Assembly: GCA_017654735.1 (NCBI GenBank)
Contig: JADPYG010000088.1
Location: 3,038,001 to 3,102,000, forward strand
Length of the DNA stretch: 64,000 nt
Origin: Vishniacozyma victoriae
Taxonomy: Eukaryota > Basidiomycota > Tremellomycetes > Tremellales > Bulleribasidiaceae
Reading direction: 5' to 3'
The notes under the pieces were generated by a model that was not told the origin of the DNA, did no database searches, and worked only from the letters and a program-made list of their open reading frames with translations. This document shows, one piece after another, positions 23,005-33,736 of the stretch. Both the position numbers and the translations under genes were made by a program. How positions within the stretch are numbered: position 1 is the first letter of the stretch; every line of letters starts with the position of its first letter.

Positions 23005-25424
23005 TCACAGGGGGGATGACGGAGGTGAAGTGCCCACGGCCATGAGAGCGGCCAAATGACGACTATCGACGCGGAAACGGGGTTGAGACTTGGGCAGTAT
23101 CGGTTTGTTATCTTCGACTTCACTCTTCATTTCCGTCGGATCCTCCCTTACGACACGACCGGCATGTCGTCTATTGAGGTCCGATCGCTCCACCCGCGAC
23201 CGAAGAGCCGCTTCGGGCAGGGCACCATCGGTACCAGTGGGACCTTCTTCCACTTTGATTCGTTTACTCGAATGCCTAGCTTGAGAGGATAGAACTTTTG
23301 TTCGAGCGGATGTGGGTGAAAGGAGGTGCCGACGCCTGCCTTTGCCATTTGCTGAACGACGACGCTTCTGCTGATGCTCTTCGTTGTCGGTATCGCTCAA
23401 ATCAGCTTCAGCGGGAATGGCAGCCGCGAAAATCGGCTTGGCTTCATGAATACCTCCATGGGCATGCAGTATCGACATCCCGGCCACTGGATTATTGACG
23501 TTGAATATTTGACCAGCTCGCATAGCTTGATCCGAGCCGACTTGGCGCCTCGAAAGTCCTAGATTTGGCTTCGAGTCGCTGGAATGGGTTTCGTGGGCCA
23601 TATAATCGTCGTATTTGTGGGTCCCATCTTGTTCAAGCGCTTCTAGAAGGTTCAATCCCATCTCTTGTTGTTTCTTCAGCGCTGCCAAACAGTTGCGACC
23701 GTCTCGAATGAAACACATTGCCGAATGAAACCACTCATCCCGCTCGACTAGCATAGTCTCGTGACCGTCTGGCTGGAGGAGATCCTGGAGAAATGCGGGG
23801 AGCAGGAAGTAGTCGAGACCACGAAGCATCGGTACGACACAGTTTGGCGAGACGGATCGGGGTCGAAACAGCTTGACGAGTGCTTGGAGCTCGGGTAGAG
23901 GTGAGTGACGAGCGATAGGGCATTCCTGAACCGTCAGCTGGCCGTGTGTGTCAAAAGGCACTCCTAGCTCACAATATTGAAAGCCCATTGACCCTCTCCA
24001 CAGGCTGCTTGACCCAGTCTTTCCCGGAAAGCAACCTGCTGGATATCCCACGTCACCGCCTTGACCTCGACCATATTCACATGTACGATCCGCTTGCCCT
24101 GATTCCACGTCCTCGTTCCACTCTTGTCGAATGTCCGGCATTCTGTGCATTTGAAGCGTCTTTCGCAGGCGTGAAAGCGGGTTGATGCTGGGTCGGTGGT
24201 GGTACAAGCCAGAAGGAAAGGGTCTGTCTCGACCGCTCCGTAAATCGATCGTTTATATCGATCGATGTGGATCTACTAGTGAGCTCATCGTGGATCTGAA
24301 AGGGTGCATCACATATCGGTGATCGGAAATGACTCGCAACGGCCTTGACCACTTGTTCCCATCTGATGATCAGTATTGTTCCTTGGACGTGAATATGAGG
24401 ACAGCAACCTACCCGAAACACCAGACATCCAAGAAGAAGATCGTATCATGTGGATACATGCTCATCTGTTCCACCAACTCAGCAAGAACGGGATCACGAT
24501 CAGGCATATCACCCGTTCCCAGCCTTCGTATCAGCTTACGACCACGCAGCGGACAAGGTGACACCTACACTGCACTAGTATCAAGATATATCCTATCCAA
24601 AGTCTTCTTGCCCCATTGCCCTGCCGGAGGGAATGGGGATACGGTGGCCGGTTCGACAAATTCTGACAATGCCGGACTGACACGTAACGATTTGATGAAC
24701 GCTGTATCGGCCCTTACATCACCCGTATGAAGGACAGCTTTGTCACGTGAGCGTATGAGGAACCTGGGAGTCAGCTACGTACGACCAGTGGGAGCTGGCA
24801 ACATACATGGTAGACCCCGGGCAGTGGTTCGCATCAAGAAGTGTGATCGAGACCTTGTACGGTTCTCCATTATCGTAGCCTAGCTCGTACTCTCGTGCTT
24901 CACCATATGGTATTGTCTCCTATGAGATCAGCCTCGTCCGACTGCTCGGCAAAGGGGAAACGTACGATAATATCCACCACGCGCTGAGCTTTGCCTTCTC
25001 CCTTCACTCGCCTCTTCAGCCCATCGTACTTCAGCACTTTCGATTCCCGCACTCCACCATCCAGCCTCTCTCTTTCGATCTCGGGCTCCAAGCGTAACAA
25101 CATCCGCTTGGTATCAGGTGAACAAATGATTTTACCAGTAAAAGCATTTGACAACCCAACTAGGTGGTCTGTGTGTACGTGAGTCAAGAGGTACAGTCGT
25201 GCATTTGGTGCTTTGATCCATGACGACGTTGATGAGGACGGATCGCTGGGGACCAAGTGGGGGCGGGAAGGGGTTGGAGTGGTGAAGCAATCGACGCGAA
25301 TTTGGGGGAACTCTAGCAAGTGTCCATCTGGTCGTTAGCTCAGCTTCGCCTCATTTCCGGACAGACGGCAAAACAAATGCCGAGGTGTATCATCAGTGTT
25401 ACACTCACTATACAGTCCAGCCAT
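23005..25424 (-). CDS. SNM1/Artemis-family metallo-beta-lactamase DNA repair nuclease
   Basis: It starts MAGLY at 25424 and splices to KFPQIRVDCFTTPTPS. The metallo-beta-lactamase signature HxHxDH is present in LYLLTHVHTDHLVGLS (residues about 45-60). Further motifs are ITLLDANHCPGSTMFLI and KAVLHTGDVRADTAF, and LDRIYLDTSAV begins the beta-CASP part. FFLDVWCFG, then WEQVVKAVASHF, match Artemis/Pso2 relatives. The C-terminal 250 residues are unstructured and basic. This family trims DNA hairpins and ends and repairs interstrand crosslinks in the nucleus. The short N-terminus without a UBZ finger and the position of the catalytic core at the extreme N-terminus fit Artemis (DCLRE1C) better than Pso2. 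Whether it acts in end joining is an inference. Confidence 0.88.
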
Positions 25425-25677
25425 TATAGTACAGCATACAACAAGATGGAGTCATAAGGGAGAGGGGTTCTAGTGAAGGAAGGAAAGGATATGAATAGTG
25501 GCGAAGTGGACGAGCAAAGTGGAGGCAAGTTGACTCAACCTTCAGGGTCATGAGGAGGGTTCAAATAGTAGCATAAGATTCATTTCTTCTTTACAACTGG
25601 GCATTAAACAACATGGCCTATCTACGGCAACTGAAGTGTACAAGCAAGTAAAAGTATGTATAGCAAAGTATGGCAGA

Positions 25678-27014
25678 TTAAAAGCTGGACCAATCGGCAG
25701 CTCGCTCTTCAGGGGTGAGGTACCCAGTAGCTTGTTCATCGGGAGTCTTCTTGACAAGACTGTTCCTTCGAGAACTAGCCCTGGACGACATGTCCTGGAC
25801 GCCCAAAGGCAACCAGTACTGCTCGGTTTGTCCCTTTCTTCGTTCCATGTCCTCCTCTCGTTTCTGCAAACTAGCTTCTCGAGCAGATCGCCTCTCGGCG
25901 ATGGTAGGTCCAAAGAGTCGAGGAGCGGCAGGAGGTTTGTTGGGCAGGGTCTTTGACGATCGAGCAGCCAAAGGGTAGAGGGAAAGAACACCCGAAGAAT
26001 CCATCCATGACTCGATAGGAGCGAGGTTTTCGGGTTCCTCGGCGATAGTCTGGGAGAGCATGGGAGCAGAGAGCGTCCTTTGAAGGGAGACGAGATCTTC
26101 CTCGGGAGTGAGGACATGTTCTGATCGTGTCGAGTTGGAAGAGACGTCGGTACCGATTCGGCTGAACTCGGATCCGGAGTTGGACTCGTCAAGATCAATG
26201 GCGGAAGGGACGACAGAGGTGATGCAAGTATCGCACACTCGTTGGCGGGTGATCCGGCGGACGCCATCAGAGAAGCCAGTGAGAGGGAGGCAGCGAGCAG
26301 AGTGGGTGGAGCAGAAGGTCAAGCCGCAAAGTCGACAGTGATGTCGTCCAGTGGGCAAGAGGTGGAATCGAGAGTTGGTGGGGAAGAAGGCGGTGCAGTC
26401 GGTGATGGAACAGAATGCGCTTTCATCGTCTTTCTGATATAGTCAGCATCAAATCATTGTAAAGTGCGGGATAAACGTACCTGCCACTCGGACTTTGGTT
26501 TTATGAGTCCATGCGAGCCTTCGGTAGCCAAGGTGAGAAGATCGGTAGCGCTGTCGCTTCGCTCCAGAGGATGTGCGCCCTCGACTTGTTCAGTCGAGAT
26601 AGCAGTGATAGGAGCTGGGGTGAGGCAAGTGAGGCGTGTGGCAGGATCACGGTTGAGGTATCGTGCACCGCTTGAAGAGGATGCGACTGGGGAGGGGGCG
26701 GAAGGTGATACCTGTCGGGAAAGAGGGGGCACTGGGTCATCAGCTGACGGACAAAGAGGTTGCAGAAGATACGCACAATCTAAACGGGAGTTGGACCTGG
26801 TAGATGGAGTTTGCGATCGCGCCCTCTTGAGCTGTGCAGCGTACGACCCGCCCCTCGCCTGATGACAATGAAGCTCATGGTTCTCGAGCGGATTGGGTTG
26901 ATCCTCTTGTTTTGGCGATCCTGGTCTTGAGGCGACAGGAGTGACAGCCGATGGTCGGTTCTGTTGTAGAAGAGAGACTGGAGAAAGGGAGTTTGTGGAG
27001 CCAGTGGGCGACAT
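25678..27014 (-). CDS. FYVE zinc-finger protein
   Basis: It starts MSPTGSTNSLSPVSLLQQ at 27014. The first 170 residues are Ser/Pro-rich. A FYVE domain spans the third intron. WQKD fits the WxxD motif, CSITDC the first Cys pair, GRHHCRLCG the R(R/K)HHCRxCG core, and RQRVCDTC the last pair. FYVE domains bind phosphatidylinositol 3-phosphate on endosomes and vacuoles. The C-terminal tail is rich in Glu and Arg, with a RRSAREASLQKREEDMERR helix, and ends RAADWSSF. No VHS, UIM or RING domain is visible, so it is not Vps27 or Pib1. A PI3P adaptor role is inferred. Confidence 0.87.
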
Positions 27015-29126
27015 GATGTGAATGTGTTTACTAGGTTGCTTGTGGGTCGTGCGAGTGTGATATGTTATTGAAAGTGTGTGTCTAGTATCTGTCTGCCTTG
27101 CAGATGTGTACAAGATACGATTGATATACAAATATTGAGTGGAGCAAGAAGTGGGGAATAGTAGATGTCTGTAGGGAGCCAGTGTGTTTTAAACGATTAG
27201 TGAGTGGATAGGATGGTCGTTTGACCTACTTCTGTATTCCAATTCAAATCTCGGACAAGCGGGCGTAGTTAGGGTATAGGGTCAAAGCTCACATTTCCGA
27301 ACCGAAGACCTCTCGCCCTCTAAAGCCCTCGGTGCTTTATTTTAATATTGGACCCTTAGATGTACACTTGCCCTGCCCTGATTGTGTATCTCCGCTGTCT
27401 CCGGGACCTTCTTCTTGGCGACCGGCGGTTGGAAACTCCCGGGATATTCAGGGTCAGAGTCAGGTTTGACTTTCGGTTAATTAAATCCACTCAATCCCCT
27501 GGGCACTTACGGCGGTTTCAAAGGACATGCCTTTTGCCAGGCACTTTATCGCCCCTGTTTCCTTAGTACCAAAAAGACGCAGCAAGCTAGTCTAAACCTG
27601 GTAACAAGCACCCTACCCTCAAACAAGGGCGGAATTGTCTGTGTATCCACACAAAACAGCTCGGACTAGTTTCACCTGTATTTCACGCGCCAAGGGATAC
27701 TGCCTCGACCCTCTGGGACCCTAGCTACCCGTGACCAGCGGACGTGTACTCTTGCCAATTGCAGCAACGGATGCTACGGGTGCTCCATACACCGCTTGAC
27801 CGATTCCCATCGAACTTCGGATAAGATGCATTGCTCCCCGAGAACAGCACAGACTACGGCCGCATTAGAAAATAGACATGACAAGACATCGCTAATTTGC
27901 ATACGAGGTCGTGTTCTCGACCTTCCATTCGGTCTGATGGAACGAGGCTGACTAAAAGCCTAGTGGTTCCCGTAAACGTCTAAGGAAACAAAGTCTGGAC
28001 TTTTAAGCATGCTAGGCTGAAGATGGCGTTCGGACCGTATTACCGCTGATCTCCGCAGAATGTGTTGCTTTGCTATAACCGGAAATGCCGGCTGTTCTAG
28101 CCCATGTGGGCTTAGTGCAGACTGCCAAGTGGCTTGAAGACCGCCATTACATTTGCACACAAGTCTAGCACCTCCACGTCTTTCACATCGTCTCACACAA
28201 AGGTCTCGCCAAGCTTCCAGCACCGGAATGACATGTATCAAAAGAACGTAACACAGGAGTACGACGGTCTAGACTTATGAGTCATGGGAAGATCCGATCT
28301 GGTCCCAGAGTTCTGTGGCTTACTGACCCTGGGATCTCGCTTGTTCATCAGGCGTACGAATCTCCGCTCTAAATCCAAGACTTCCAGAAGGGTGACGAAA
28401 GTCAGCTGATTCCCGGAGTCATGTTCATCAGGCACTCAGCTAGTCAGCTAATCAATCAGCTTAGCGCTGCTCCACAGTCTAGACTGGCTGACGCGGGGTT
28501 AAACTTGAATCCGATGGAGATAAAGCATGGTCGTACTGGTGTCATCGGGTCGTGCCAGCCAATCAATCGTCATGTGAAGGTTTGCGGGAACCCTCTTAAA
28601 CGCCAATCGCCCTCGATTGATCCGTGCTGGATATCTCTTCTCGGTCATATGGGTCAGTGACTCAAGAGTACGAAGACATCAGCCGAGACTTTGGTCACTT
28701 TTAGGCCGTCGTGTGACGTTCATTGACAACCTTCCCAAGTGCCAAGACGGCTTCATTATCCTTCACGCGATACCGTATCGGCCATGTCGGTGATGCACGT
28801 GAGTCTTACAGACCTGGAGCATATTATGACATTTGCTGGTTGAATACTGTCACGGGTCGTATCAGGTTATCGATACGTGCCTTCCGCATGACCTGCATCG
28901 GATTGTTTCGCGACTCGATATCGGTCATTAAGATGAGTGAATATGTTCGGCTTCGTGATCAGTCTACTCAGTGTGATTCCCAGCTCATGCACCCTCAAGG
29001 AGGGCCCTCAAGCAGACGAGGTCAATGCGAATCAAGATTCATTCTCAACAGGGTACGACACCCCGAGACATCTAACCATGCTGGCATCGAATGATCTACG
29101 TGAAGAAATAAAACTGATCACCACAG
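27015..29126. other. 2.1 kb gap without a supported gene
   Basis: This is the largest non-coding stretch of the window. Its left edge is the FYVE promoter (purine/TG-rich, from 27015) and its right edge is the CBS gene 3' flank. The longest plus-strand frame (28723-29094, 123 codons) has no domain, no intron signals in a sensible place and random composition. Short near-repeats occur (TGTTCATCAGGC at 28338 and 28421). No tRNA, terminal repeats or transposase remnants were recognised. A non-coding RNA or a worn-out element is possible. Confidence 0.4.
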
Positions 29127-29858
29127 TCACCCTCTACGCTTCACGAAGGTCTGTCAATCAGTGACATTCTATCATCATCAAATAGGGTGACTTACCTCCA
29201 AATCAGTCTTGGTCGCAACAGCCAAGACCCACTTCCTCTCGTGATCAGTCACTACCAATCAGTCTAATCCCCCAGTGATACATCAAGACTCAACATATAC
29301 TTACCCAAAGCAAAATCCGTGCCGCTAGAACTGAAGAACGCCTCCAATTCCTCCAATGGTGTAAGGTTATGAATGACGGTGTAAGGATGATTCTTGGATG
29401 ATAGTGGGAAATGGGTTGTGTATTTCACTTGACAATTAGCTGTCGGCCCCTAGCGATGGCAGAGTTACAGTTACATACAGACTGGGTCCGAGGGATCGAG
29501 CTGGTTCTTCTCCATACGTGATTTGAGGACTGGGACGGATAGGTATCCTATTGGTTTACGTTGATGGTTGAGGATTCTAGCTTGTCAGCCGCGTTCATCG
29601 ACACCCTAATGATTCCTTCAATAGATAGATACGGGGTAATGACTCACGGCAGATGATCAAATTCTCTCTCATAAGCAGCCTCAAGAGCTATGTGTAACGG
29701 ATCATGTTCTTCCAAACAAAACGCAGGTGGTAGTTGAAGGTCCTACTATCTCAGCTCTCTGACTCCCAATTACAGACTCGTCAGCTGACCTCCACAACCG
29801 CTCCTCGGTACTTTGCCCCTGGCTGAATATTCGGGGTGGGCGTTGTCTCCTTATCCAT
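29127..29858 (-). CDS. small CBS-domain protein
   Basis: This gene is made of short exons and was found only by splicing. Exon 1 (29858-29790) encodes MDKETTPTPNIQPGAKYRGA. Exon 2 (29742-29648) encodes DLQLPPAFCLEEHD and ALEAAYEREFDHLP. Exon 3 encodes ILNHQRKPIGYLSVPVLKSR. Exon 4 encodes KYTTHFPLSSKNHPYTVI, then HNLTPLEELEAFFSSSGTDF. Exon 5 encodes VTDHERKWVLAVATKTDLE, and the last exon TFVKRRG. The stop is at 29127-29129. All joins are in frame with CTGAC, CTGAT or CTAAT branch sites. The pattern (I)GYLSVP...TV...PLEELEAFF...ALVTD...VLAVATKTDLE is that of a CBS domain pair, which usually senses adenine nucleotides. About 165 residues. Physiological role is unknown. Confidence 0.82.
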
Positions 29859-30111
29859 CTTGTGCGTATGCTCTCTTCACTATTTCCTTGACTCTACTTG
29901 CTAATATGGCGTCAGAATGCATGATCCGAGCGCGATTGGGGGCCCATATGGGTGCTTCTTGTTAAAGGTAGGATGAATTAAGTTTCAGCTTATCGGGTAC
30001 AACGTTTATCCGAACGACCACCTGTGCCAAGTCCTTGTCTTAAGTATCGCTATTGTCAACTCAAATACAGAACACAAAGGATAGATAGTCAATCGACAAC
30101 AGACCGAGAGG

Positions 30112-33100
30112 ATGGGTGTCCAGTCCAAGACTTCACCACTGGCTGCTCTCCCCCTCAATCATCGGCGAAATGCGTTCGCCATCCTACTGGTATCTGTAGT
30201 CTTGGCACGTTCGGGTCATATCCTCGACCTTGACGGGGTGGCCGATACCCTATCGTTGAAAACATGGAGGGAGGCGAGAAAGCAGAGAAAGGACGAAAGG
30301 AGAAGGAGGCAGATGGAGACTCCCCTGTGCGTAAAAATACACATATATGTTCGCTGATTGTCTTGTCAAGCTGATAAAGAAAGGAACACGCCCGCCCTCG
30401 AGAAGAAGATGGTAGACCTGGTAAGCTCGCAAACTCCTCGATATAGAGATTGAAAAGCTGATAAAATAGTACATACCTCATCCTTCAGGATCTCGTACAC
30501 TCCTAGTCCCACACATGGGCAGAATATCCAAAGTCCGCATTGACCCAATCCCACCAGAAATATACGCTTCACACCTCAAGCTCTTTCCCCCTCTGAAACC
30601 AGGAGAAAAATTGGGAGTCAACAAAAGATTTTGGAAGATGTTAGCTGCCGTCTTGCGTATTGCCTTCCCTAGGTGATCTAGATGTTACGGGTCGAAACAC
30701 GAGCTGATTTATCAGTAAAACGGGTAAAGAAGCGTTCATGCTAGTTCTTCATACCTTCTTCTTGGTTCTCAGGACGGTATTGAGTGTGATGGTGGCGAGA
30801 TTAGATGGAAGGATAGTGAGGGATCTAGTGAGCTGGCTCCTCCGTTGGATTGGGAGCAAGCTGAAATATAGGTATCAGCCAATGGGAAAGGCTTCATAAG
30901 GGGTCTTGGGTGGTGGTTTGCCCTAGCCCTTCCAAGCACATATACGAATGCCATGGTCAGCTGATGTTTCCTGTCATCTCGGGCCAAGCTAACAAGCAGA
31001 TTCGATATCTAGAACGAAAATTGGCTTTAGCATTCCGCACGAATCTGACAAGATACATCCACGACCTATACTTGTAAGCTACTTAATACCCATCGGGACA
31101 CAAGCTGATTAACAGGAATGATAACCTGAATTACTATAAATTCGGTCTTGGGCTTGGGGTCGCTTCTGCAATGCCTGCAAATGCTGGAAAGAAGGTCGAT
31201 GGAGAGGCTACTGAAGCAGCGACAGGAGGGGCGGATCAGTGAGTTCAGCCGTAGTTCGCATCATCGAAGCTGAGAGTAGATTCATTACTACTGATCTTGC
31301 TCGTTTCTGTGACACCTTAGCTGCACTGTAGTAAGTCACAACAGGCCAGAACAGAGCACAAAGTTGACAACCAGCGGGAACGTAGGAAAGCCATTCCTCG
31401 ATATGGTGATCTTCACCTCCCAACTCGCCGCTGCTCTAGGTCCCGCAGGTACCATCGGCCTATTCGCCCAATATGGATTCACGGCCTGGGTATTGAAAGC
31501 TGCCACACCTGCATTTGGCAGGATGGCAGCTACAGAAGCTAGGCTCGAAGGGGAGTATCGAGCTGGATTAGGTAGGATAGGTAGGGATGGAGAAGAGGTT
31601 GCGTGAGCTCTCGGACCACAGCTGTCGAAATGAGCTGAATGATAGGTTCTATAATGGTGGAGAACGGGAGAATGGGATTCTGACGAGAGCTTATGATGCT
31701 GTTGCGAAACACGTACATACTGTTTTCAAGGTGAGCTGCATACTGCGCTACGTGGGAGAAATGAGCTGATGAGTCAGGCTCGTATACCCTACGGGTCAGT
31801 ACAGCTGCTGATCGCGGTTGCGAGTCAAAGCTGATAAGTAGTATGACGGAAGACTTTGTCATCAAGTACTTCTGGTCAGCGATAGGCTACGGTCTCATGT
31901 CGATTCCGATCTTCTATCCTACCATTGGAAAAGCTATTCCAGGGCAAGGTCTCGGGGAACATGATCAAGTCGCAGCACGAGCTGAGGGTAAGCTGTCTAC
32001 TGGTCCATGAATTGAATAAGCTGACACCCAGGGTATGTCTCCAACAGGCGATTACTCCTCTCCCTGGCAGATGCGGGTGGGAGGTTGATGTACTCTGGTA
32101 AAGACCTCGCCGAATTGTCGGGGTATACGAGCCGAGTCTATTCCCTTCTAGCATCACTACATGCGCTGGATAAGGATGTCTATCCCGAGAACCCACGTCC
32201 TGCTTCGTTACCAGATGGTACTGTCAGTACCCGCTCCTGACAATTGTACCCAGCTGACAACTAGGCGTTTTACGACCTAGCGGACGTTCATGGCGATGTC
32301 GTCATCGGACCAGATCACCTCCTTATCAAGGGCGTACCGGTAGTAGCCCCCGCAGGTGGATCAGCAGGTGCCGAACGAGGTGGAGAAGAATTGATTCAAA
32401 GTCTAGACCTAAGAGTCGAAAAGGGTCAACATACGTTGATTACAGGGCCAAAGTGAGCTTTCACTGCCTCAGTTGGCGCAAGCTGATGATCTAGTGGAGT
32501 AGGCAAGACTTCCATTGCGAGGATCGTAGCTCGTCTCTGGCCTACTTGGTCCGGAACCCTTGAGAGACCTGTACATGGTGAAGGAGGGATCTTTTTCTTG
32601 CCACAGAGACCTTATCTCAGTATAGGGAGTTTGAGGGATCAGTAAGCTACTACTAAGTCCTTATGGTATAAAGCTGATAATCCAGAGTTATATAGTACAG
32701 CTGTCTCAGGTTCATTGATTCAAAGCTGACATGCAGTCCCCATACTTATGCCGAGATGAAAGCTAGAGGAAGGACCGATACGGAATTAGCAAGTATCCTC
32801 GAGCATGTTCACCTGGCCTACCTTCCCTCAAGAGAGGGAGGATGGGAGACTAGAAAAGAGTGGAAAGATGTTTTATCTGGTGGTGAGAAACAGAGGGTAA
32901 GCTTTTTCGGCCTCTCGGTTTCTTCTAGCAAAGCTGATGACGCAGATGGGGATGGCGAGATTATTGTTAGCTCACCAGACCCGATCCAGAAAGCTGACGA
33001 TCAGTTACCACCGACCATCATATGCTATTCTTGATGAATGCACCTCGGCGGTTTCAAGCGATGTTGAGGGGTTGATGTACGAACACGCCAAATCAATCGG

Positions 33101-33496
33101 TATTACCTTGATCACCATTTCGTCAGCTTCTTTCCTTCTGGACTCATTAATAAGCTGACAAGTAGTCATCGACCATCATTACTGAAATACCATAATCGCC
33201 ATCTCCGACTTGGTGATTCTTCAACAGCCCCCCCAACCTCCCCACTAGCAGCCACATCCAGGATGCCCTCCATGACAGACCTCAATTCTAGATTGAATGG
33301 TCTATCCGCACCAACAGTTGCTCAGGGATGGCAATTGACTACTTTGGCTTCGTCCACCGCGGAGGAGAAGATGGAGATCGATCTAGAGATTGAAAGGCTA
33401 GAGGGTATCTTGGGGAGGGACGTACATGTTTGGCAGAAACGGTTGGATGAGGTTAATGAGGAATTGAAGGGCAAGGGAGTTGCTGTTGCTGCCTAG
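30112..33496 (+). CDS. peroxisomal ABCD-type half transporter (Pxa/ALDP family)
   Basis: It starts [20 protein letters not shown] at 30112. The membrane half follows (about six helices), including [54 protein letters not shown] and [13 protein letters not shown]. This is the region typical of ABCD proteins, with [20 protein letters not shown] and the loop before FYDLADVHG. The nucleotide-binding domain has Walker [29 protein letters not shown], signature LSGGEKQR, Walker [15 protein letters not shown] and ITISHRPSL. These half transporters dimerise to import long-chain acyl-CoAs into peroxisomes. Some introns are as short as about 39 nt (for example near 32965). A C-terminal coiled coil of about 70 residues follows the ATPase. 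The choice between Pxa1 and Pxa2 is not possible by eye. Confidence 0.93.
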
Positions 33497-33736
33497 TTGT
33501 AAATTTCTACTCTCCGGTTTTTGTAATGCTGTACTGTATACCTAGTGATGTGGGCGATCTCAATGACTTGTCAACACTACTTGCATATCCTCTACAATCA
33601 ACACCGGTCGTACCAACTCGTGAGTCATCATTTCGTGTCTAACAGATTTAACCGCTATATCTTGAACAACTTCTCTTTCTCTGATCATTCATTCACAAGA
33701 GCCTGTCTCTCCTTTCCCTCCGTGCTGCAGTACACC

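Noticed and set aside
28723..29094. 123-codon plus-strand frame in the large gap
   Set aside because: No domain, no convincing splice signals, and composition resembles random translation.
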